The notes below the pieces were generated by a model, which made no database searches, was not told the origin of the DNA, and saw nothing but the letters and a program-made list of their open reading frames with translations. This document shows positions 8,576 through 16,251 of a stretch of DNA of 16,251 bases, piece after piece. Every line of letters starts with the position of its first letter. Positions within the stretch are counted from its first letter, which is position 1. A program made the translations under genes and the position numbers. The DNA comes from Irineochytrium annulatum (Eukaryota; Chytridiomycota; Chytridiomycetes; Chytridiales; Chytridiaceae): assembly GCA_027600665.1 (NCBI GenBank), contig JADGJL010000655.1, positions 1 through 16,251 of the forward strand. The letters run 5' to 3'.

Positions 8576-9608
8576 CTACAGTTCGTCATTCTCAACCTCG
8601 ACGGTACACCCACCAGCAGCCGCCACCAGCTGCTCCACCATCTCCCCGCCGTCCACCATCCGGCAAAACGCGCTACGCGACAGTGCTGACTTGGCCTCTT
8701 TCATGAGAGTCGCCACGTGTACCTCCCCCTCGTCCAAAATCGACGCGTCGAAAATGTCCATCGCCACCCCGATCAACTTCGTCCTCAGGTTCTTCTGCGC
8801 CACGGGCGTCGCCTTATACAGCGCCGCAAGCCGCTGCAATCCACGCCTGGCGTGGAACGCGCCCATCATCGGCGCGTCCCCCCTCAGCAGCGCTCCTAGC
8901 GTGAACAACAGACTCGACGCGACGTGAGCGTCCTTCTCCGGCTCGACCTCTGCGGACCCCAGCAACCGATCCATGACGACGGGCAGGAACTCAGACTCGG
9001 CCTTAGCCGCCGACCGGGCCTTCGGGTTGTTGGCGAAACACGCCGAGAGCACGCGCGCCGCGCGGGATCGGACGCCGGCGTCGGGTGATGACGAGGCCAG
9101 CTCGAGGACAGCCAGGCTCGTGGGCGATTGGCCGAACTCGACGCCGTCCTCGAAGGCGCCGACAACGTCCTCGAGGTCCGTCAGGTTCGCGATTACGTCC
9201 GAGACGCTGCCCGTGAGGGTGTACACCGCGTACTCGTCGACATAATCCGGGCTTGATAAGGAGGCAGGAACGTGGACGGACATCGCCTTTTCGCCAGACC
9301 CGGAGTCGTCCATAAGCTTGGCCTCCTTCAGGCCCGTCTCCATGTTAATCCGGACGTGAAGGCCTTTGGGCAGACATTCGTTCGGCAGAATGATCTTGAA
9401 CTCTGACTCATGAATGCCGTTAGTATACAGCCAGATGGACACCAAACCGACCTCGTGTTGGGACAAACATGTGCTCGCACTTGTTTCCTTCCGTGGCGAT
9501 GTTGATGTCCAGGTTGGGATGCTCCTGCGGGTCTTGCGCCGAGTCCGCGGTGGCCCATGCGGCCAAGGCGATGGCAGCGATGATTGCGATGAGGAATGAG
9601 TACTTCAT
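8576..9608 (-). CDS. SIL1: SIL1-type ER nucleotide exchange factor for BiP
   Basis: Exons are 9608-9452 and 9402-8576, giving 327 residues. The 49-nt intron (GTCGGT to GAGTCAG) has a perfect TACTAAC branch site and joins CEHMFVPTR in phase 1 to EFKIILPNE. Residues 1-22 are a signal peptide (MKYSFLIAIIAAIALAAWA, then TADS). A hallmark Sil1 stretch follows: LPKGLHVRINMETGLKEAKL. The rest is alpha-helical and armadillo-like (VLELASSSPDAGVRSRAARV, AFHARRGLQRLAALYKAT, KLIGVAMDIFDASILDEGE). The final four residues are NDEL, fitting KDEL/HDEL-type retrieval to the ER. Sil1 releases ADP from the lumenal Hsp70 BiP/Kar2, supporting protein translocation and folding. The intron itself is open in one frame, so a false 296-residue product without signal peptide can be read. 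The cytosolic relative Fes1 is unlikely given the signal peptide and NDEL. Confidence 0.9.
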
Positions 9609-9854
9609 GATGCGAGGATCGAATTGAAGGGCGATGGGGATCTCGGTTTCGCTCGGGGTATACTAATAAAGCTAGAGATTCCACGTTGGAGGAGGTATGC
9701 AATCCACGTTGTATTGAGGTTGATGGATCGAAGCCAAAATTGACAGATCGCATGAGAACTTGGCATAACATGTAAACCATATATCATGCAGTTCCCCGCG
9801 GAGAGGCCTGGCGAGCTCGATCGTGGGAGCGCAGGCAGCATGGTGTCTTGACTA
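9609..9854. promoter_or_regulatory. Upstream region of SIL1
   Basis: This is the 5' flank of the minus-strand SIL1 gene. Minus-strand ORFs crossing it share no recognisable motif. No TATA or other clear element is seen. It separates SIL1 from the glycosyltransferase relic. Confidence 0.4.
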
Positions 9855-10310
9855 CTAGTGAACTCGGGAGCGAGCTGTTGCCGAGGAGAAGTCATCCTCG
9901 TCGAGTACGTGCCACCTTCGCTTCCCCTCGCAGCACGGGTCCTCTTGTCGGCCGACGCGCGCGATGCCGACAAGTACCGCTCGGAAGCACAGAGGGCCGC
10001 GACATTGTTCGTTGTAAGGATTTTGGTTCGATTGTATAAATTTCGACCAAATGACCCACACACCCGCAGGTCGCGATGGTCAGGAGGCCGCCTTAGGTTG
10101 ACCCCAGCGCGTGGCGACGATGCAGCATAATTTAAGGTGCAAGCGCCAGGCGACCTCGAAGCCGGACACGAACTCCTCCATCAGCCGCCACATAAATACA
10201 TCTTTCTTTGGGAACGACATGAATGCGTTGTTGTTTACAGCGAGATAAAAAGCTGTAGAGAATGCTTGTGACCTAAGGAAAATTGACATCGAACTAGTGT
10301 TTTGATCTCC
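9855..10310 (-). pseudogene. Relic of an alpha-1,4-glycosyltransferase-like gene
   Basis: On the minus strand, 10235-10155 reads NNNAFMSFPKKDVFMWRLM then EEFVSGF. This resembles the block in A4GALT-like glycosyltransferases where an Asn-Ala-hydrophobic-x-Phe run precedes a Phe-Met helix and a Phe-Val pair. In that family the sequence continues to a WGxxGP motif. Here a degenerate WGQPK appears at about 10106-10092 and the frame stops at 10080. In another frame, WHVLDEDDF at 9914-9888 fits the later V-x-V-L-x-x-x-x-F region. No intact frame spans these pieces and the expected upstream catalytic half with its DXD motif is absent, since the C19orf44-like gene starts at 10353 on the other strand. 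I read it as a truncated pseudogene. The assignment rests on motif memory. Confidence 0.45.
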
Positions 10311-10352
10311 ATTTCACCATAAAGGCCATCCTCTGGCCGCCGACCTCGCAGC

Positions 10353-13277
10353 ATGCCATCGGCCCTCGAGAAAGCGCAGGCCTACCTGCGAGGCGAGCGG
10401 CCGTTCCAGCGCGGAGCATCCGGCAGCTCCCCGGGTACGCCTGCCACTGCCGCCGGCGGCTCTTATTCGGTTAGGGGCGGATCGGCCCCCGGAACCCGCT
10501 CGGGCTCGCCATACACCTCCGGTCTCCGCGCCTCGGACGTCCTCAGCAAAAACTTCGGTAAAGGCCGCGGCGGGATGGATCTGGACGCCAGCGATGACGA
10601 CGACGACGAACTGAAGGATTATCTGAAGAACCTGAGCAAGAAGAAGGTCGGAGATGGGCCCGGGGATGCGGCCAAATCTTCCTCGGCCCCCGCCAATTCA
10701 TACGTCAGCGCGTCATCCGCGAAGTCGCAGCTAAGACCGTCCGCCTCCGCGAGCACATACCTGAAGAAGCCGACGCAGACGCCGGAGCCAATTTCAGCGG
10801 CGGGGACAACGAGCTCGACAAGCCTGAAGGCCCAGAAGTCCTTCACGTCCGTTAAGCGCACCGACTCGCCCTCGACGACCATGGTGGGCGGGTCCTCGCT
10901 CGAGCTGAAGCGACGGTCGAGCCTCCAGAACGGGCTTGTCGACATGGCGTTCGACGATAAGGACGAGAGTACTGTGCCCATAAAGGAGGATGACGATGAA
11001 GGGATGTTTGTGAAGGGCGGATCGGGTTCGGGGCTGGCAGTGACGGGGAAGAGCAGGTTTGGGGACATGGAGACCGCTTCGGACCCGAGCTCAGCCACGG
11101 ATGATGTGAGCGATTCGGAGCTCGCGGCGTTCTTGGGGCAGACAAAGCGGAAGCCCGTCGCTGCGGGGATGTCGAAGAGCGCGGAGTCCGTCTCCGCGGA
11201 AAGAAGCGGTGGCGCTGGGGGGATCACGTCGCCGGCGGCGTCGTATCTGAAGAAGCCGGGTTTGGGGTCGGGCAGTATAGCAGGCTTGGGGGTGGGGCCA
11301 GGAACATCGCCACTCCTCAAGCACGGGACATCTTCCCCGCTATCGTCCGCGATCCTTTCTAGCGCACGCGGAGCGTCCAACGTCGCCGTATCGGACGCTT
11401 CCGGCTTTGGCGGTGGCGTGCGGTCGGGAGGGCCGCCCGCTCGGTCCGCGAACGCGTCCGTGCCGCAGCGGAAGGAACCCATCGACTTGTCTGATACGGA
11501 CAGCAGCATCGGGAGCGATTTTGAGACTTACTTGAACAGACGGTCGTCGGTGCAGCGGAGGGCTGGGGAGGCGCCCGCAGCGGTGGGAGCGGCGGCGGCG
11601 GGTGGCAGCGCTAAGTCGTTAGCGGCGACGACGGTGGCTGCGCCGGCGGCGGCGGCGGCTCCTGTAAAGTGGGAGGATCAGGTGCCGAGGGAGTGGGATG
11701 GAGTTGATGATGATGGGGATGACGACGAGTTTGGGACCAAGGAGAGGATGAGCAAGGCGAGTGCGAAGGCTGAGGTCCCCACAATCGTCCCGGCGGTGAC
11801 GCCGAAAGCGGTGACAACGCCGGTGACAACTGTCGCCGCGGCGGTTGTCACACCATCTACTGCCCGGACACCTATCGCGTCTACCACATCTATTGCAACG
11901 ACACCGGCACCACTATCTGTTGTAGCAAAGGTTGTTCCGGCTCCCGTCATTGCTTCGAAGGTGTCACCACCGAGCGACGACGAAATCGAGGAGGACTTTG
12001 AGGATTACGTCGAGGAGGACATAATCGAAGAGGATCTGCCTGACGGCAAGTTCGCCCCGTCCGCTAAGGAAGACATCAGCGGGTACGAGGAGGATGGCAC
12101 GTCCGCGCGGACGACCTCGAGTGCGCCAGCGAGGGAGGACGAACAGTCGTCTCTTTCTAGGAGCAGCCGGGTGCAGAAGGAGACTGATCTGGGGCGACCA
12201 GGTGAGAATCGCCATTTGTAACATTGATGTCTGACCACTCTCATTAGAACCTGTCCGCACGCCCAAATCAAAACGCGTCACCCAACCCGCTATCTCAACG
12301 ACCACAGCTTCTCCAGAACGCTTCGAAACTTCACCTCGCTCCACGCCTACACCAACCCCCGCAACCAGACATCCGCTCGCCACGCCTGCTCCTGCACACG
12401 CACCCCCGCCACCACATCCCCACCCTCTTCCTCATCCGTATCCGTACCCGACTCAACCACCTCTACCGGCGCACGCCTCCGCCGCTGGCGCGCCCCATCA
12501 ATACCCGCCGTACTTTTACCCCCCGCACCCGCACGGATACCCGCCGTTCCCGTACTTCCCCCCGACGACGCCGTACGCGGCCTGGGGCGCCCCCTTGGCC
12601 CCGGACTGCGCGGGTCGGCACGCGTGCGGTTGTTCATCCCCAACACGCGCGTCGCAGCACATGCATAGTTTCCACGCGTCGTCGTCGCCACGGCACTATG
12701 AGGATGAAGAGGAAAGAAGGAGGAGAAGAAGAAGGAGGCGGAGGGAGAGGGAGAGCCGGAGGAGGAGGAGGGACGAAAGTGCCGCGGCGTCACCTGGCGT
12801 AAGGGTGGAGAAAGGGATGATGACAGGGAAGGAGGGGAGCGGTTGTGAGAGGGAGTCGGTGGACAGTTCGTCGAGCAGGTCGAGCAGGAGTGCGGGGGGT
12901 GCGGGAGCGGCGGGTTTCACCGTCCCGCCGCTGTTTGCGAGCAACCTTGATGGGGCTGGCGTGTCGAGTAAGTGTTGCTTAGTTTTGTTTTTGTTATAAA
13001 TACTAACAGAGATTATATAGTGCTAGCGAACCTGAACCCGAACCTCCACATCCTGCAGTCTATGATCCGGAGCCACCTCGATATGGTGACGCAGTTCGTG
13101 CGCATCAACCGGGCCCTGGCGCTCGAGGAGCGATACAGGCCAAAATCATACACGACGCTTGAGGGGACCAAGAGGGAGATACGGGAGAGTAGGAGAAGGA
13201 TGTCGCGCAGGATTGATGAGGCCGGGATTGGGAGTGGTAATGTTGGAGATGAGGATGTCGTGAGTTCACCAATATAG
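10353..13277 (+). CDS. C19orf44-like protein (DUF4614-type C-terminus), three exons
   Basis: Exons are 10353-12201, 12248-12967 and 13021-13277, giving 941 residues; the human protein is about 657. Introns are 46 nt (GTGAGA to CTCATTAG) and 53 nt (GTAAGT to TATATAG, with TACTAAC). Most of the protein is disordered: Ser/Ala/Pro-rich, with acidic patches. Short motifs recur: DDELKDYLKNL (84-94), DSELAAFLGQ (254-263), SDFETYLNRR (388-397), and YLKKP at 136 and 298. An acidic EEDFEDYVEED tract follows near residue 560, then a His/Pro/Tyr-rich stretch and an Arg/Glu-rich run in exon 2. Exon 3 holds the conserved end: MIRSHLDMVTQFVRINRAL and RPKSYTTLEGTKREI, matching the human pattern of a Q-Q-F-I helix followed by Y-H-T-L-E-E-A-K-E-Y-I. 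The molecular function of this family is unknown to me. I link it to flagellated lineages, which would suit a zoosporic fungus. Confidence 0.72.
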
Positions 13278-13527
13278 GGAGGTTCTGAATTATAAAGTAG
13301 ATATGTATTGGTATGCTGTTGTCCTTGGTTTCGTCACCATGCCCATCCCACATATTCACAGTGAAGCCCTCATCCCACAGTGAAGCCCTCGTCTGCACTT
13401 ATTACACAAAAGTGGTAAGTTCGTAATCTATCGCCCCACCACCCCCTGCCGTATGTCCCAACGCGTGCAGTAGCTTTCCACTCCATCACCATCCGTAGTA
13501 CCCGGCTAGTCGCGCGCCTACTTCGTT
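13278..13527. other. Convergent 3' intergenic region with a short direct duplication
   Basis: This spacer lies between the stops of the C19orf44-like gene (plus) and the UQCC2-like gene (minus). ATTATAAAG near 13291 might serve as a polyadenylation signal. CACAGTGAAGCCCTC occurs twice, at 13357-13371 and 13376-13390 (period 19). No gene is supported. Confidence 0.5.
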
Positions 13528-14130
13528 CTACTTTGAACCCCCTTGCCGTCCCCCAAATCGTCCCCGCAAGAAGGTCGGCATAAAGCCAAATGTCCCAGTC
13601 TTTGCCGGCTTCATTTCCTCCTGTGCCTCGACATCCAAAAGCTCAAATGTCGTCTTTGATGGTAAGATTGTGAATATTTCGGGCTTTAATGGATACTGAG
13701 GAACAGAAATCGTCAGTATAAAGGACCGAGTCAGCATAAAGGACCGAGAAAGAAGTGATTATATCCACTGCGGACGGTCGAACGCCCGTTCGTTCGCCCC
13801 TTTTCCTCCACTCCTCTCTTCCTTCTTCCTTCTTCCTTGGCCTTTCGTCCTAACTTCCTTCGTCTCGTGCCGGCGACTCCAAATTGAATGTACCTTTTTC
13901 TCATAAACTCCCTCCAGCAGATCCTTCAGCGCATGCAGCTCCTTAACGCCATAGTCGTAAAGCTTCTGGACCTCGTTCGGCGGCGCGGCCTTCGCTTGGT
14001 GGAAGCGACTGACGATTTTGTCCTTCATGAAGACGGAAAGCCGCTTGGCCCTGTTCTCTTGCTGGGGCCACTGTCTCTGCACGCGGAGGAGCGACCGGTA
14101 GAGCGCGAGGACGTCGTGCCGTGGGACCAT
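13528..14130 (-). CDS. UQCC2/Cbp6-like cytochrome bc1 assembly factor, two exons
   Basis: Exons are 14130-13894 and 13695-13528, joined in phase 0 across a 198-nt intron (GTACATTC to TTCCTCAG), giving 134 residues; human UQCC2 is of similar size. The start ATG 14130 places MVPRHDVLALYRSLLRVQRQ directly before WPQQENRAKRLSVFMKDKI, matching the UQCC2 pattern of YRxxLxxxxxWPxDExKRxRxLxxxLxxxV. After LYDYGVKELHALKDLLEGVY the splice creates YEKK|YPLKPE, parallel to the human YKHKYPRP. Without splicing the exon 1 frame runs into a basic tail with no counterpart. UQCC2/Cbp6 act in mitochondria with UQCC1/Cbp3 to receive newly made cytochrome b for complex III. The LYR-like ALYRSLLR also allows a more distant LYR-motif protein, but the WP and KYP landmarks favour UQCC2. 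Confidence 0.7.
13712..13747 (-). repeat. 18-bp tandem duplication carrying a duplicated intron branch site
   Basis: GTCAGTATAAAGGACCGA (13712-13729) is followed immediately by GTCAGCATAAAGGACCGA (13730-13747), 17 of 18 identical. Both lie in the intron of the minus-strand UQCC2-like gene. Read on that strand, the copies contain TATGCTGAC and TATACTGAC, both branch-site-like, upstream of the acceptor CAG at 13698-13696. Confidence 0.85.
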
Positions 14131-14538
14131 CTCCAATACAGCGAAAAGTGAGATTGCTTGCTGCTAGCGGTCAAATTCGGGGAAATGTCATCTGATGCAT
14201 AAACAGAATCGCATCTCCTTCGAAGACAAACTCGGTATCGTCGCTATAATTCGCGAGAGCGGCAGTATGGATCGCCACATACCTAGGTTGTTAAACTGGA
14301 ACTCTGGGTAGTTTTCTCATCGAGTGGCGATCCTGCCATGTTGATCCGACCTCCTGGAAATCCTCAGATCTTCCAGTTGGAGTTTGCCTGCACAGTATAA
14401 TCCACAGAATCAAAAATTGATGCACGGTAATCTTGGGCGATCTTGACAAGTTTGTGTGTTGAACTCCGCCTCCAGCTCCCCAAACCAAGTTTCGGTGACC
14501 GAGCCAAGTTCCAGCCCAGCGACCTTCTCGTTCGTTGC
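14131..14538. promoter_or_regulatory. Divergent promoter region between UQCC2-like and ATG15-like genes
   Basis: These 408 bp separate two start codons that point away from each other, so both promoters lie here. The plus-strand frame upstream of the ATG15 start is open back to about 14443 but has no ATG in frame before 14539. No TATA box or known regulatory motif is clear. Confidence 0.45.
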
Positions 14539-16251
14539 ATGCGCTGGCTTCTGGTCCTCCTGACCCTCCTGCTGCCGGCGGCCCATGCGACGCCGGATTA
14601 CCCGGCGGCCCTGCGAAGGAGCCACGACGTCCAGCTCCGGCATGCCTTCCGCATGGGCCTCCTGAGAGGCAACGACGGGACGGCGGGACCATTTTTCGAG
14701 CGGGCGGATTTTCATGCTGCGGCGGAGGGCGGTTATAGGGAGTCTGAGTGGATGAAGGATGAGGATGAAGTGGGAAGAGGGACAGTCGAGAAGAGAGAAG
14801 GGCTGCCTCATGGGAATCGGTTTCGGTTGAGGTCCCGAGTAGGGAGCGTTGACGAGAGGAGAAGGGCGAAGATGGGATTGCACATGCAACAGGATGAGGA
14901 GGACGACTTGACGATGTCGTATGGGGAGATGACGATGCCGGATGAGGAGGATGTGTACACGGTGTTGGCTCTTGGAGAGATGTCATACGTGAGTAAGGAG
15001 CTAGCTTTGTTTAAGGCTAACTGCTTTTACGTACAACGAACACAGAACGCGTATTACAATCCTACCGACAAGGTGAGGGAACTACATTCACGATACAACC
15101 TTTCAAGCTCACGCTTTTCACAGGAATGGCGACCCGTTGATGGATGGAGTCCTCGAGACGCCTTTGGCTCCAGCAAGTCCGCCATCCGAGGCCACGTCTA
15201 CGCATCAGAGGAAGAAGATATCGTCGTCATCGTCATCAAGGGGACGTCCTTACAAACTCCCGTGTCCGGCTCGCCGACGGGCGCCTTGGATAAGCTGAAC
15301 GTGAGACATTTATTTTCAACGACCCGTTTTTTAACATTATAATGTTATATCAGGACAACAAAATGTTCTCCTGCTGCTGCGGAAAAGTCGATTACTATTG
15401 GTATTTTGTCCATCATACTTGTATAGCTATCGCCAAGAAACCTCCCTAACGTCGCCATTGGCACGAATCAGGTACCCAGTCTGCGGATGCGCGTCCTCTT
15501 CCTCCTCCAACACGTGCGACTCCACCTGCCTCTCGGAGGAGCTCAACTACAAGGAATCCTACTACCGCTTCTCGACCACTATCGCTACGACGGTCCAACA
15601 CATGTTCCCACGGTCTTCTATTTGGCTCGCGGGGCACTCGTTGGGTGGGGCGTTGGCGAGCTTGACGGGTCTGACGTTCGGGTTGCCGGCATTTAGCTAT
15701 GAGGTGAGCTTCCCTGCTCGCGCTTGAGGGACTAGGGTCGGGGGAAGGCGGTTGTCGGGATGCGGCAGGCCGGGAGAGGAAGGGGTTTTACTGGGTATTC
15801 CTAACGTGGTGTTTGTTGCAAACAGGCACCAGGTGATCGCCTTTTTGCTAAAAGGCTCGGGCTTATACCGGACGCGCCGCCAAACGTGGACGAGACGATA
15901 TGGGAGGGGCAATTCATGGCTACGCTACCCATCTTTTCGTTCGGGAACGACGGGGATCCGATCTTCTTAGGCGAATGTCTCAAGGCGTCATCCTACGGGT
16001 GTTACTGGAGCGGGGTGAGGGTCTTCTGTTACATAATTAAACCTGATGTGGTTTTTATTTAAGTACGCCCTTGAGACGCGTTGTCACATTGGGAGGGAAT
16101 GCATGTACGAGCGGCACCTTGACGGAAAACTGCCGCCTAGCGGCGTGCCTCAATCGTCGCTATCTCTTAGCGTAAAGGCAAGCGATCCAACGATCACTAA
16201 CCACGGCATCGAGTACGTTATCAAGACGTTTCTGAGCAGGTACATTTACCC
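14539..16251 (+). CDS. ATG15: ATG15-type vacuolar/autophagic lipase, seven exons seen, partial 3'
   Basis: Class 3 lipase of the Atg15 family, which in yeast degrades autophagic-body and other vesicle membranes inside the vacuole. Exons are 14539-14988, 15046-15072, 15124-15300, 15354-15400, 15472-15703, 15826-16014 and 16064 to at least 16239; introns are 57, 51, 53, 71, 122 and 49 nt. ATG 14539 opens a signal peptide or anchor (MRWLLVLLTLLLPAAHATP). Conserved blocks follow in order: RGHVYASEE (181), IKGTS (197), the Cys-rich CCCGKVDYYWYPVCGC (225-240), WLAGHSLGGALASLTGL with nucleophile Ser290, FGNDGDPI with Asp355, YALETRCHIG (375), and TNHGIEYVI with probable catalytic His421. The triad is therefore complete. 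Exon 2 is a 27-nt microexon. The final bases AGGTACAT could be coding or another donor, so the true end is unknown. Confidence 0.92.
14989..15123 (+). other. ATG15 microexon flanked by two stop-free, frame-preserving introns
   Basis: The introns at 14989-15045 (57 nt, GTGAGT to GAACACAG, GCTAAC inside) and 15073-15123 (51 nt, GTGAGG to TTTCACAG) flank a 27-nt exon (15046-15072) encoding NAYYNPTDK. Both introns are multiples of three, phase 0, and have no in-frame stop. Family alignment (MSYNAYYN then WRPVDGW) supports removing both. Confidence 0.75.

Noticed and set aside
10619..11509. A 296-codon minus-strand ORF within the C19orf44-like gene
   Set aside because: It is antisense to a long coding exon in GC-rich DNA, with composition mirroring the sense codons. 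The sense frame carries the conserved motifs and splices into the conserved last exon.
12700..12780. Purine-rich GGA/AGA tract as a simple-sequence repeat outside coding DNA
   Set aside because: It lies in frame in exon 2 of the C19orf44-like gene and encodes an Arg/Glu-rich stretch, so it is coding.
13759..13893. Basic C-terminal extension of the UQCC2-like ORF read without splicing
   Set aside because: GTACATTC at 13893 is a donor, and the exon at 13695-13528 continues the family pattern with Y-P. The unspliced tail is low-complexity.

Overview
The window reads as nuclear DNA of a fungus, most likely a zoosporic (chytrid-type) one. Genes are compact and split by short GT-AG introns (46-198 nt), several with CTAAC, TACTAAC or CTGAC branch sites. 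The gene set includes an Atg15-type lipase, which is fungal. It also includes a homologue of human C19orf44, which I associate with flagellated lineages. The lineage is an inference; no rRNA or other marker is present.

Left third (1-4130). A minus-strand gene enters from the left edge with a charged helix and a 15-bp repeat encoding M-G-A-G-P. It is followed by about 3.3 kb of AT-richer, gene-poor DNA. That DNA holds a decayed plus-strand gene (about 1166-3544) whose protein-like segments are broken by frame changes and stop codons, plus smaller unrecognised fragments.

Histone locus (4133-5991). An intact three-exon H2A gene (plus) is divergently paired with an H2B gene (minus) that is clearly a pseudogene. 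The H2B start region, histone fold and C-terminal tail are recognisable, but there are two in-frame stops, a small insertion near one of them, and a late frameshift. H2A ends in SQEY, an H2A.X-type tail.

Middle (6547-10310). Two minus-strand genes lie in tandem: a PH-like domain protein (3 exons, 591 aa) and SIL1, the ER nucleotide-exchange factor for BiP (2 exons, 327 aa, signal peptide and NDEL end). Upstream of SIL1 is a probable relic of an alpha-1,4-glycosyltransferase.

Right part (10353-16251). A long plus-strand gene (3 exons, 941 aa) ends in a C19orf44/DUF4614-like domain. A convergent minus-strand gene (2 exons, 134 aa) resembles UQCC2/Cbp6, a cytochrome bc1 assembly factor. Divergent from it is a plus-strand ATG15-type vacuolar lipase (at least 7 exons) that runs off the right edge.

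These are mostly unrelated housekeeping genes, not an operon or defence island. I see no CRISPR, rRNA, tRNA or intact mobile element. The most notable features are the histone pair with one dead partner, the decayed 2.4-kb gene, and unusual introns in the UQCC2 and ATG15 genes.
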